DNA of 42,080 nt from an uncultured Pelagibacteraceae bacterium (GCA_902536575.1 CACAYA010000007.1:1-42080); one strand, 5' to 3'. Shown: positions 8,528 through 18,203, counted from the first letter of the stretch. The notes: a model not told the origin generated them from the sequence alone. Program-made: numbers and translations.

Positions 8528-10746
8528 TTAACTAAAGGTTTTCCAGTTGCAAGAGTATGCTTAATTCTTTCCTGAGTTTTAGGGGTTTCAATAAGCTTCA
8601 TAAAAGCATCTAGCTCTAATTTAAACAAATCGTCTTCTGTAAGTTGTTTGTCTATTGATGTGTCTCCACCACTTAGTACATATGCTAATTCTTTAGCAAC
8701 TATCATGCCGTGATCTAGTATAACTTTATCATTGTAAAGTTTATCTAAAACTTTGTACATTTCGCCCCTAACACTCTCACCTGGCAAATTGAATACTAAT
8801 TCAGATGGCGATTTAAAATCTCGGTTTTCATCTAAAATTTGTTTTGATGCTTCGAGTAAACTATTTCTATTCATTATTTTTTTGTCTTCTGGCTTAAGAT
8901 ATTTTAAAGGTTCTGCCTCCACCGGTGAAGTTGCTGTTTTTCCATAGCCAATAATATCGAAAACTTTTAATGGAGCATAATTAGGATCTTTTTTACTTTC
9001 CTCTGTATTATACCATCTTGCTAACATTTCTTTACAACCACCCCCAGCTGGTATCAATCCTACTATTGTTTCAACTAAACCAATTACAATATTAGTATGT
9101 GATGCAACAAAATTACTTTGCACAAGAACTTCAAATCCTCCTCCTAGAGTTAAACCTGAAGGTGCTGATATCACAGGATATTTCGAATACTTTAGTTCTT
9201 TACACGTTTCTTGAAAATATTTAATGAATTTTTCAATAGATTTAAAATCTCCTTTATTTGCAAAATCCATGGTATAGCTTAGATTTACTCCTGCAGAGAA
9301 TTGCATGCTTTCATTAATAATAATTAAAGGTTTATCAGTTGCTTTTTTTAAAGCATCCATTGAATCATAATCTAAGGCATTTGCTTTAGTGGTAAACTCA
9401 ACAATATTATAATCTGGAAATTTATAAATATTAGCAGAGCTATTTCCATCAATACTTTGAGCCTTTCTCTTAACCTTTCCTAATGTTTCAATTTTAGTAT
9501 ATTTTTGCCTTTCTCCATAAAAATTTTCATTTTTCGATTTTGCAAGATTTTCTAAAAATTTATTTCCTTCATAATTGTCAATTTTATTAAAAAAATTTTT
9601 AACTCCAATTTCTTCAAGCATCTCAAATGGTCCTTTAGACCAGTTAAAACCAAGTCTCATCGCTTCATCAATATCATTAAACTCATCTGTAATCTCAGGA
9701 ACTAATGAAGATGAGTACTTAATTATTTTTGAGATCACTGACCAAGCATATTTTCCATACTTGTCATCTCGATTAATTAATTTTTTAAGGTCAACTTTAT
9801 CAGATTTAATATCAATTTTTTTACTTGGAGAGTAATCACCTGTTTCTAGATTTAGTGCCTCTAAAATTTTTTCACCTCCTGCTTTATTTATTCTAAAAAA
9901 ACCTCCTTTCCCTTTTCGACCGGTATAACCAGTTTCAATTAATTTTTTAATTAAAGGAATTTCTTGTGCGACCTCATAGAATTTATCGGTTTTAGGTAAT
10001 TCTTTAATAAAACTTTTTAATACATCAGCCATTAAATCAATACCGATTAGATCATATAAACCAAATACTCCTGTTTTAGGAATTCCCATAGGTCTTCCAA
10101 AAATTGCGTCAGCTTCTTCAACAGTTAATTTCATTTTGAAGGCCTCGGTCATTGCTATTTGCATGGCATATACACCAACCCTATTTCCTAAAAAACCTGG
10201 AGTATCATTGCAAACTATTGCCCCTTTACCAAGTTCAATCTCACAAAATTTTTGGAGTGCATTTATTTTTTCTAAATCATTATTTTCATTTTTAACAATT
10301 TCTAATAAGCCCATATATCGAACAGGATTAAAGAAGTGTGTAATACAAAAATCTTTTTTTTGTTCGTTGGTTAAATTTTGTGAAAGTACTTTAATTGGAA
10401 TTGAGGATGTGTTTGAGGAGACTATCGCTCCATCTTTTCTGGATTTAAATATTTTATCATATATTTGATGCTTAATATCTATTCTCTCAACAACTGCTTC
10501 GACTATCCAATCAGCTTCATTAACTGTATCAAAGTCATCAGAAATATTTCCTACTTTAATGTTATTAATTTTTGATTTATCAATTAATAATGGTGGTCTT
10601 GATTTAAAAATTCTATCTCTAGCATTGGTGCTTATATCAGTAGTTAAATCCAACAATGTTACTGGAACATTTGCATTACATAAATGTGCAGCAATTCCAC
10701 TACCCATTGTACCTGATCCAATAATAACTACTTTTTTAATTTCCAC
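8524..10746 (-). CDS. Bifunctional 3-hydroxyacyl-CoA dehydrogenase / enoyl-CoA hydratase, FadN-type domain order
   Basis: 740 aa. N-terminal KKVVIIGSGTMGSGIAAHLCNANVPVTLLD Rossmann and HFFNPVRYMGLLEIV (HCDH); C-terminal crotonase region (SAGVNL, SGLTLGGGFEVLVQSNFVASH, GLIPAGGGCKEMLARW). Confidence 0.9.
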   Translation of the reverse strand: MEIKKVVIIGSGTMGSGIAAHLCNANVPVTLLDLTTDISTNARDRIFKSRPPLLIDKSKINNIKVGNISDDFDTVNEADWIVEAVVERIDIKHQIYDKIFKSRKDGAIVSSNTSSIPIKVLSQNLTNEQKKDFCITHFFNPVRYMGLLEIVKNENNDLEKINALQKFCEIELGKGAIVCNDTPGFLGNRVGVYAMQIAMTEAFKMKLTVEEADAIFGRPMGIPKTGVFGLYDLIGIDLMADVLKSFIKELPKTDKFYEVAQEIPLIKKLIETGYTGRKGKGGFFRINKAGGEKILEALNLETGDYSPSKKIDIKSDKVDLKKLINRDDKYGKYAWSVISKIIKYSSSLVPEITDEFNDIDEAMRLGFNWSKGPFEMLEEIGVKNFFNKIDNYEGNKFLENLAKSKNENFYGERQKYTKIETLGKVKRKAQSIDGNSSANIYKFPDYNIVEFTTKANALDYDSMDALKKATDKPLIIINESMQFSAGVNLSYTMDFANKGDFKSIEKFIKYFQETCKELKYSKYPVISAPSGLTLGGGFEVLVQSNFVASHTNIVIGLVETIVGLIPAGGGCKEMLARWYNTEESKKDPNYAPLKVFDIIGYGKTATSPVEAEPLKYLKPEDKKIMNRNSLLEASKQILDENRDFKSPSELVFNLPGESVRGEMYKVLDKLYNDKVILDHGMIVAKELAYVLSGGDTSIDKQLTEDDLFKLELDAFMKLIETPKTQERIKHTLATGKPLVN

Positions 10747-10782
10747 TTTAAGTTCTATATATGAAAAGTATATTTAGGTAAA

Positions 10783-11637
10783 TTATCTATTTATTCCTCT
10801 TAATCTCTCAGATCTTCTTCTTAATAATTCTGCAGTGACTAAAATTAAAGTAGATAAAATAATTAAGCATGTTGCAACGGCAAGAATAGTTGGACTTAGC
10901 TGTTCTCTCAAACCTGTCCACATCTGAACTGGAATAGTCGTATTTTCTAAACCTGCTAAAAATAGTACGACAACCACTTCATCAAAGGATGTAACAAATG
11001 CGAACAATCCTCCTGAAATAACTCCTGGAAGTATTAGAGGTAATGTAATTTTCATAAATGTATTAAATGGATTACTCCCTAAACTTGAGGCTGCTCGAGT
11101 TACACTATGATCAAAACCTGAAAGCGTTGCAGTAACCGTTATTACCACAAATGGAGTGCCTAATATAATATGTGCCATAACTATTCCTGTATGTGTTGCA
11201 GCTAAACCAACTTTTGCCATAAAAAAGAAAATAGCCACACCAGATATAATTAATGGAACAATCATTGGTGAAATTAAAACTGCCATAATCAAACCTTTAT
11301 ATGGCATATGTCTACTGCTTAGCCCTAAAGCAGCAAGTGTACCTAAAATAATTGATCCAATGGTTGCAAATATTGCAATGATAAAACTATTCTTAGCAGC
11401 TAGCCCCCATGGATTTTTTGTTCCATAAACCATTTCGTGATACCATCTAAGTGAGAAAGCTTCAGGATCAAGTCTTTTCATTCCTTCAGAAAAAACCAAA
11501 AATTCTTCTGCATTAAATGATAAAGGAAAAATTACAAATAAAGGTGCAATTAAAAAGAAAAACACAAAGGTGCAAATAGCAATATAAAAATAATGCCAAA
11601 TTCTATATCGTGTTTCAGTATAACTTGGTAATGCCAT
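10783..11637 (-). CDS. potC: ABC transporter permease, PotC-like
   Basis: 284 aa, multiple TM segments, EAA-loop-like RAASSLGSNPFNTFMKITLPLILPGVISG. Confidence 0.87.
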   Translation of the reverse strand: MALPSYTETRYRIWHYFYIAICTFVFFFLIAPLFVIFPLSFNAEEFLVFSEGMKRLDPEAFSLRWYHEMVYGTKNPWGLAAKNSFIIAIFATIGSIILGTLAALGLSSRHMPYKGLIMAVLISPMIVPLIISGVAIFFFMAKVGLAATHTGIVMAHIILGTPFVVITVTATLSGFDHSVTRAASSLGSNPFNTFMKITLPLILPGVISGGLFAFVTSFDEVVVVLFLAGLENTTIPVQMWTGLREQLSPTILAVATCLIILSTLILVTAELLRRRSERLRGINR

Positions 11638-11639
11638 AA

Positions 11640-12902
11640 TTAACCTAACTTAATATTATCAACTCCTACTAATTTGTTATAAATCCAATAAATTACTAAA
11701 ACTCCTGATAACAACATTAAACCCATTGCAGATGCAAAACTCCAATCCAATGTGGTTTTCATATGATACGCAATTTGATTACTTATCAGTGTGCCTGAAG
11801 CTCCTCCGACTAATGCTGGAGTGATATAATAACCAATTGCTAAAATAAATACCAACAAACATCCAGCACCAATACCTGGAATAGTTAATGGAAAATAAAC
11901 TTTCCAAAAAGCAACAAATGGTGTTCCACCTAAGGATTTACCTGCTCTCATTAAACTTGGAGATATTGTTTTCATAACACTGTAAAGTGGAAGAACCATG
12001 AATGGTAATAATATTTGAGTCATTGCAACATAGGTTCCAACTTTATTGTACATCATTTCTGGTCTGCTATCGTCTGCAACAAGACCAATCATTACAAAGA
12101 AATCATTTACTACTCCTTGTTGTTGTAGCAAAATCATCCAGCTAGCAGTTCTAACCAATAAAGATGTCCAAAAAGGTAATAGAACACATATCATTAAGAG
12201 ATTACTGTACTTCATGGGTAATGTTGCAAGTAGGTGAGCTATTGGATAACCCATCAAAAAACAAAAAATAGTTACAAACAATGCTATTTCTAAGGTTCTT
12301 AGCCAAAGTATTCTATGTATTCGTCTATCTTCATCTACTTGTGCAATACTTCCGTCAGCCGCAAAATACATATCCACACCTTTCAAATATTTTGCCATAG
12401 TATATGGAGGAGCGGTTCGTTTAATCGCTTGCCAATATTCTACATCTCTCCATCTTTTATGAACCTTCATTATTTGTTCTTTGATGCTTTGACTCTCATC
12501 AATTTTATTTCGTTTGATTTGTCTCATTAATTTTTTAGTAATGGAATTAAAACCATTTTTTTCTTTATTTAATCTTTGACCAAGTTTTCCCTGTGTTTGA
12601 TTTTCAATTAAAACCTTATAGTCTGAATAAAACCCAGCAAAAACATCTTCAGGAGGTAGTTCTTTTCCATCCCATTTTTCCATCGCTTTAAAAGTTTTAG
12701 GAAGCATATTCGTAATCATTTTATCGTCTACACTTCTTGTAAACATCTCCCCAATTGGAAAAACATATGTAATGAATAAGAATAACAGTAATGGAGCAAC
12801 AAGAAGAAATGCTTTTATTTTGTTCTTCTTTTCCGCTTTTTTTAGACTAACTTCAAGTGGAATTCCGTCAGTTGTTAAAATCTGTTTTGTTTCTGAGCTC
12901 AT
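11640..12902 (-). CDS. potB: ABC transporter permease, PotB-like, with long soluble insert
   Basis: 420 aa, multiple TM segments, EAA-loop-like RAGKSLGGTPFVAFWKVYFPLTIPGIGAG; large hydrophilic insert between TM1 and TM2. Confidence 0.87.
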   Translation of the reverse strand: MSSETKQILTTDGIPLEVSLKKAEKKNKIKAFLLVAPLLLFLFITYVFPIGEMFTRSVDDKMITNMLPKTFKAMEKWDGKELPPEDVFAGFYSDYKVLIENQTQGKLGQRLNKEKNGFNSITKKLMRQIKRNKIDESQSIKEQIMKVHKRWRDVEYWQAIKRTAPPYTMAKYLKGVDMYFAADGSIAQVDEDRRIHRILWLRTLEIALFVTIFCFLMGYPIAHLLATLPMKYSNLLMICVLLPFWTSLLVRTASWMILLQQQGVVNDFFVMIGLVADDSRPEMMYNKVGTYVAMTQILLPFMVLPLYSVMKTISPSLMRAGKSLGGTPFVAFWKVYFPLTIPGIGAGCLLVFILAIGYYITPALVGGASGTLISNQIAYHMKTTLDWSFASAMGLMLLSGVLVIYWIYNKLVGVDNIKLG

Positions 12903-12910
12903 AAAAAAAA

Positions 12911-12935
12911 AGGGCGGTTAATTAATAACCGCCCT
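12911..12935 (-). terminator. Intrinsic terminator/attenuator between potD and potB
   Basis: Perfect 10-bp stem AGGGCGGTTA-ATTAA-TAACCGCCCT. On the minus strand it is followed by a T-run (12911-12903) that abuts the potB ATG at 12902. Confidence 0.85.
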
Positions 12936-12971
12936 AAATATATTATATTAATTCAGTGTTTAAAACTGAAA

Positions 12972-14090
12972 TTATAGGCCTGCTTTCATTGCTTCCCATT
13001 TTTCACCAATCTCTGTTCCGTTATCAGCCCAGTAGAAAGGATCAACTAAGAAATATTTCTTAGTGTTTTGAGGAGATGTAGGCATTTGTGGCATCATTTC
13101 AGTTTTACCATCTTTGTACCAAGGCTCATTAGCTTTTATAATATCTAAAGATGATAATCTGTATGGAGCATATGCAATGTACTTCGCACTACCAGCTAAC
13201 ATTTCAGTGTTAGTCATCATAGCTAAAGCCTTTTTAGCATTTGCTTCATCTGGTCCACCCTTAACTAATGCAAAATACTCATAGTCAAGACCTTGACCAT
13301 GCCATACTTGCTTAATTGGAGCACCTTCACCAACCTCAGCGTTAAAGAATCTTCCATTCCAACCAGTTGCCATAACAACTTCACCAGCAACTAATAGTTC
13401 TGGTGGTTGAGCACCTGCAGACCAGAATACACATCCACCATTTGGATCTGTACAAAGTTCTTTAATTTTATTCATCGCTCTATCAACACCACCTTCTTCT
13501 TCAAGTTTTTTATATAGGAATTCTCCACCTTTACCCATATTTACACCATCAGCAGCTAAAGCAATTTCTAGATTAGTTAGAGCACTTTTGTAGATTGCTC
13601 TTTTACCTGGAAATTTTTTAGTGTTAAAAAAGTCTTTAATAGTTTTAGGCTCTTTTCCATCAAATGCTCTTGTGTCAAAAGCATAATTCCAAGAGTACAG
13701 AATATTTCCTACTGCACACTCACTTGGCATTGGAGCAAAAAAGTCCTTACTTGCAGGTGTTCCGTCTGGAGCTGCCGGAAAGTCTTTGTCAAAATCAAAT
13801 TTAACAAATATACCTTCGTCACAACCATTAATAGTATCAAATGCAAACACATCGATAATATCCCAAGTTATAGCACCCGCTTCTTTTTGTGCTTTGATCT
13901 CTGATAATCCTCCAGAATAATCAACCCAATTTATATCAATTCCTAGAGCTGCTGCTGTTGGATCACCATACCCTTGTTTTTGAGAGTCTGTATAAGCTCC
14001 ACCCCAAGATGCTACAGTAACAGCAAAGGCTGAAGAAGTTACAGACACAACAAAAGAAAGAGCAAGTAACAATTTACTTAATTTTCTCAT
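12972..14090 (-). CDS. potD: Extracellular solute-binding protein, PotD/PotF-like
   Basis: MRKLSKLLLALSFVVSVTSSAFA signal peptide, VASWGGAYTDSQKQ, family-1 SBP features. Start trimmed from 14165 to ATG at 14090, which has GGAGG upstream. Confidence 0.88.
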   Translation of the reverse strand: MRKLSKLLLALSFVVSVTSSAFAVTVASWGGAYTDSQKQGYGDPTAAALGIDINWVDYSGGLSEIKAQKEAGAITWDIIDVFAFDTINGCDEGIFVKFDFDKDFPAAPDGTPASKDFFAPMPSECAVGNILYSWNYAFDTRAFDGKEPKTIKDFFNTKKFPGKRAIYKSALTNLEIALAADGVNMGKGGEFLYKKLEEEGGVDRAMNKIKELCTDPNGGCVFWSAGAQPPELLVAGEVVMATGWNGRFFNAEVGEGAPIKQVWHGQGLDYEYFALVKGGPDEANAKKALAMMTNTEMLAGSAKYIAYAPYRLSSLDIIKANEPWYKDGKTEMMPQMPTSPQNTKKYFLVDPFYWADNGTEIGEKWEAMKAGL

Positions 14091-14136
14091 TATTCCTCCG
14101 TTTAAACGTTTAATATAAATAAATTTATATAAGTAA

Positions 14137-14165
14137 ATTACACCAAAATGGTTATTAAGAGTCAA
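14137..14165 (-). promoter_or_regulatory. Sigma70-like promoter directly upstream of potD
   Basis: Minus strand TTGACT-17 nt-TGTAAT (14165-14160 and 14142-14137), placed in the potA-potD gap, about 50 nt before the potD ATG. Confidence 0.65.
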
Positions 14166-14213
14166 CAGCTTATAATGTTCTTATTCTTGCTTATACTTTA
14201 ATGAATTGATTGA

Positions 14214-15299
14214 TTATTTTGGGTCTAATGCTCTAGCATCGTAACTATTCCATCCAATTTTAATTTCTTGGCTTACTTTAAGCTCTAAATTAGATGTACT
14301 GTTTGGTACTTTTAAAATAAATTCTGGGTTACCTAATAAATTAACTCTTACTCTTGTATGATCTCCATGATAAATTACTTCTTCTATTTTACCACTAAAC
14401 ATATTATCCATTTTTTCAGTTGGTTCAATTAAAGCTCTCTCTGGCCTTAGAGACACAGTTGTTTTCTCTCCTTTAGATTTTACAGAAATAGCATTAGATA
14501 ATATTTCAGCATTTGATAATTTTACTTTACATTCATCACCTGAAATATCTGATACTTCACCGTTAAATGTATTATTTTCACCTATAAATTCAGCAACGAA
14601 TGAATTTACAGGCTTTTCATAAAGTTCTGCAGGGTTTGATAACTGTTGAACTTTTCCATCATTAAACACAGCAATTCTATTAGACATCGTTAATGCTTCA
14701 CTTTGATCGTGAGTAACATAAACTACAGTTACTCCTATACTCTCATGGATATGTTTAATTTCATATTGCATACTCTCTCTTAAATTTTTATCTAAAGCTC
14801 CCAAAGGTTCATCCATCAAAACTACTGCTGGATCAAAAACTAAAGCTCTAGCTACAGCTACCCTTTGTTGTTGTCCTCCAGAAAGTTGACCTGGCATTCT
14901 TGTTTCGAAACCATTCAGAGAAACCATTGATAAAGCTTTATCAACTTTTTTATCAATTTCATCTTTTTCTATTTTTCTTACTCTCAAAGGGAAAGCTAAA
15001 TTTTCATAAACTGTCATATGTGGAAAAAGTGCATAATTTTGAAAAACCATTCCAATACCTCTTTTGTGAGGTGGAATGTTAGAAATTATATTTCCATCTA
15101 AAAGGATTTCTCCATTAGTAGGAGTCTCAAAACCTGCAAGCATCATCAGACAGGTTGTTTTACCAGATCCAGAAGGCCCAAGCATAGTGATGAATTCACC
15201 TTCAGCAATATCTAGCTGAAGATCTTTAACAACTAAAACTTTACCATCATAGCTTTTATCAACTTTGTCAAATTTAACAAATTCTGGATTTTTAGGCAT
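14214..15299 (-). CDS. potA: ABC transporter ATPase, PotA-like
   Basis: 361 aa with Walker A GPSGSGKTT, signature LSGGQQQRVAVARAL, Walker B VVLMDEPLGALD and a C-terminal TOBE-like region. Confidence 0.93.
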   Translation of the reverse strand: MPKNPEFVKFDKVDKSYDGKVLVVKDLQLDIAEGEFITMLGPSGSGKTTCLMMLAGFETPTNGEILLDGNIISNIPPHKRGIGMVFQNYALFPHMTVYENLAFPLRVRKIEKDEIDKKVDKALSMVSLNGFETRMPGQLSGGQQQRVAVARALVFDPAVVLMDEPLGALDKNLRESMQYEIKHIHESIGVTVVYVTHDQSEALTMSNRIAVFNDGKVQQLSNPAELYEKPVNSFVAEFIGENNTFNGEVSDISGDECKVKLSNAEILSNAISVKSKGEKTTVSLRPERALIEPTEKMDNMFSGKIEEVIYHGDHTRVRVNLLGNPEFILKVPNSTSNLELKVSQEIKIGWNSYDARALDPK

Positions 15300-15340
15300 A
15301 AGAGTGAATATAAAACATTTGTAGTAAAATAATTCAATAG

Positions 15341-16513
15341 CTAATAACTCTTAATATGAAGTTCTTTTGGAAAATTACAGAATAACTCTGAGCCGTTATC
15401 TGTAACTCTGATCGCTTCGGAGGCCTCCACCCCCCAATCACCAAATTGCATTACAGCAATCATATGAAAACAGACATTAGGCTCAAGAAGAGTCATATCA
15501 CCTTTGTATATATTTAGAGTATGTTCACCCCAATCTGGAGGATAGCCAATTCCAATCGAATATCCTGTTCTAGATTTTTTCTCTATTCCATATTTATCTA
15601 AAATTTTCCAAAATGCCTGGGCAACATCATCAGCAGTATTTCCAGGTTTGATTGCGCTAATTCCAGAGTTCAGAGCCTCAATAGTTTTATTCATAGTATC
15701 TATTTTTGTTTGGTCAGGTTTTCCTAATAAAACTGTTCGAGCCATTGGCGCATGATATCTTTTGTAAGTTCCTGATAATTCAATAATAGTAGCCTCTCCT
15801 TCAACAAATTTATCTTGGGATGCGGTCAAGTGAGATGCAGAAGTTCCTTTTCCTGTTGGTACTAAAGTTGCAATACTTGCATATTCTCCCCCAAATTCCT
15901 CCGTTCCATAAAATAATGATTTTTGAATTTGTCCAACTGCATCACACTGCCTTACACCGGGATTAATTACTTCCATTGCAGTTTTCATTCCTTTTTCAGA
16001 AATTTTTGCAGCAGATTTCATATAAGTTATTTCAGCGTCTGATTTTACCAGCCTTGCCCAATTGACCAGACGATCGCTATCTTTTATTTTAGCGTTAGGA
16101 AGACCTAATTTAATTTTTTCATAACAAAATGCTGTGAAATAATGTGCATCCATCTCTACACCAATTGATAGTTTGTCCCACTTTCTCTCTTTAATAATGT
16201 TAACTAAGTAATCATAAGGATGTTTTGGCCAGGTATGAATATAAGACTCATCGTAAGCTATTATGTTCTCATTTTTTAAATAAGTTTTTAAATAAGCTCC
16301 CCCTGCATCTTGAGCTCTTAGAAAGCACAGTGGTTCTTCTGCATTAACATGTACAATAGCGCACTGTGCATAATAAAACGACCAAGCATCATAACCTGTC
16401 AAATAATTAAGGTTATTGGTGTCATGAGAGATTAAAAGTTCAATGCCTTTGTCTTGCATCATGTGTTGAACTTTCTTTAGTCTCTGTTTGTATTCTTCTT
16501 TTGTAAAATACAT
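15341..16513 (-). CDS. M24 peptidase-family hydrolase, DoeA/EutD (ectoine hydrolase)-like
   Basis: 390 aa pita-bread fold. LTGYDAWSFYYAQCAIV, SRTGYSIGIGYPPDWGEHTL and ELSGTYKRYHAPMARTV resemble DoeA from memory. No alignment run. Confidence 0.72.
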   Translation of the reverse strand: MYFTKEEYKQRLKKVQHMMQDKGIELLISHDTNNLNYLTGYDAWSFYYAQCAIVHVNAEEPLCFLRAQDAGGAYLKTYLKNENIIAYDESYIHTWPKHPYDYLVNIIKERKWDKLSIGVEMDAHYFTAFCYEKIKLGLPNAKIKDSDRLVNWARLVKSDAEITYMKSAAKISEKGMKTAMEVINPGVRQCDAVGQIQKSLFYGTEEFGGEYASIATLVPTGKGTSASHLTASQDKFVEGEATIIELSGTYKRYHAPMARTVLLGKPDQTKIDTMNKTIEALNSGISAIKPGNTADDVAQAFWKILDKYGIEKKSRTGYSIGIGYPPDWGEHTLNIYKGDMTLLEPNVCFHMIAVMQFGDWGVEASEAIRVTDNGSELFCNFPKELHIKSY

Positions 16514-17259
16514 TAATTTATTTGGAATAATTTACCAAATCCCTCTACTGAATTATTTTTATTTATTTTAACAAGAGTATCCCAAATTAATGCCTGGTTG
16601 CTAGACAATACTGCAGTATTTAATTTTTTTTCTAATTTATCTATGATGGATAAAACTGGAAGCGCTGTACACGAAACAAACAGAGCATCTGCATTATTTA
16701 ATTCAATGTTAGATAATACTTCATACAAATAATTTTGATCAACTTTACCAATATCAAGATCAGACTCGATATCAAAATACGCATTAGATGTAATATCAAA
16801 ACCCTCACTTTTAAAATACTCCAAAACCTCATCATTTAATTTCTTACTATAAGGTGTAAATAAACATATTTTATTAATATTCATTTTTTTTAATGCTGTA
16901 ATTGCTGCTGTGCTTGGTGTGGTAACATCTGCTTTTGGTTTTGCTGCCTTTACTTTTTTTTCAATTGATGTATGTCCAGCAGCAATAGTTCCTGAGGTAC
17001 AACCATAAACTACACAATCTAGATCCTGATCTGGTAAAATATCTTTTGTAACCTCTGTAACCTTTTCTGACATTTTAATTAGGTTTCCCTTTGTTAATGG
17101 ATTGTAACTTTCAATTCGATTTACAAAAAAATCAATATCTTTATCTTTAATTACGTTTATAAAATCCTTTTCAATCATAAAGTCGCTTGCAAGTGCTATC
17201 AGGCCGACTCTTGGATTTGATTTACTCACAAATTTAGGATCTATTTTTGTTGAATTCAT
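16513..17259 (-). CDS. Asp/Glu racemase-superfamily protein, EutA / maleate isomerase-like
   Basis: 248 aa with VYGCTSGTIAAG and FVSCTALPVL cysteine motifs and SSNQALIWDTL. Stop codon overlaps the next start (TAATG). Confidence 0.7.
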   Translation of the reverse strand: MNSTKIDPKFVSKSNPRVGLIALASDFMIEKDFINVIKDKDIDFFVNRIESYNPLTKGNLIKMSEKVTEVTKDILPDQDLDCVVYGCTSGTIAAGHTSIEKKVKAAKPKADVTTPSTAAITALKKMNINKICLFTPYSKKLNDEVLEYFKSEGFDITSNAYFDIESDLDIGKVDQNYLYEVLSNIELNNADALFVSCTALPVLSIIDKLEKKLNTAVLSSNQALIWDTLVKINKNNSVEGFGKLFQIN

Positions 17260-17320
17260 ATTTTAAAAGGTGAATATATCAGAAGTTCTTTAATAATCAT
17301 TAATATTAAAAAATAACGGC

Positions 17321-18187
17321 ATGAACATAAAAGACACCTTTGTTGCATCTTTAGTTCCTATCTTTTTAGGTTTTGGTTTCGTTATTGCAAAGCCTGCGTT
17401 TGAATCTTTTCCACCAGTTTTATTGATGGGATTACGATTTTTGTTTGCTGCATCTATTTTGATTTGGTGGTTTCCAATACCTAGAGGCTATTTAAAAAAA
17501 ATATTTATAGCATCCTTCATAGCAAATACTTTGCAATATAGTATAACCTATTCTGGCTTAAATTTAATTGACGCCTCAGCTGCAGTTCTTCTTGTTCAAA
17601 CAGAGGTTCCATTTGGGGTTATATTTGCCTATTTTATGCTTAAAGAAAAACCAACAATAAGAGCGTTGATCGGTATAAGTATCGCTTTTATTGGTGTTTA
17701 TATTTTAACAGGATCTCCTAATTTAGATGGAAAGTTTATTGGTATTGGTCTTACTATCATAGGTTCAGCAACTTGGGCGCTTGGCCAGGTATTGGTTAAA
17801 CCATTGAGTAAAGAAATTAATCCATTGGCTTTGGTTGCGTGGTTAGCATTATTTTCAGCACCTATTTTAATAGTTTTTTCCTCAATATTTGATGGAAATA
17901 CAATTAATTATTTAAGCAATGCTAAATTTGAACATTGGATTATTGCGATTTATATCGGGTTTATAATGCAGCCAATTACTTATGGTTGCTTCTATTATGT
18001 TTTAAAAAATAATCCTTTATACAAAGTACTTCCAATTGTAACTATGGGTATTCCACCAACAGGATTGTTGGCAGCTATTTTTCTACTTGGAGAAAAACCA
18101 ACTCAAGAATTATTTATCGGTGGAGCAATAATTATAATTGGGGTAATTTTAATTGTTTTTACAAAAAATAAAAAAGAAGAGAATTAA
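17321..18187 (+). CDS. EamA/DMT-family transporter
   Basis: 288 aa, 10-TM pattern, two EamA-like repeats (ending EKPTIRALIGISIAFIGVYIL and EKPTQELFIGGAIIIIGVILI). Confidence 0.87.
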   Translation: MNIKDTFVASLVPIFLGFGFVIAKPAFESFPPVLLMGLRFLFAASILIWWFPIPRGYLKKIFIASFIANTLQYSITYSGLNLIDASAAVLLVQTEVPFGVIFAYFMLKEKPTIRALIGISIAFIGVYILTGSPNLDGKFIGIGLTIIGSATWALGQVLVKPLSKEINPLALVAWLALFSAPILIVFSSIFDGNTINYLSNAKFEHWIIAIYIGFIMQPITYGCFYYVLKNNPLYKVLPIVTMGIPPTGLLAAIFLLGEKPTQELFIGGAIIIIGVILIVFTKNKKEEN

Positions 18188-18203
18188 TTTAAGGTATTTT
18201 TAA

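Noticed and set aside
14091-14165. ORF-track N-terminal extension of potD (MTLNNHFGVIYLYKFIYIKRLNGGI)
   Set aside because: TTG start coincides with a -35 box; a signal peptide with GGAGG RBS begins at ATG 14090.
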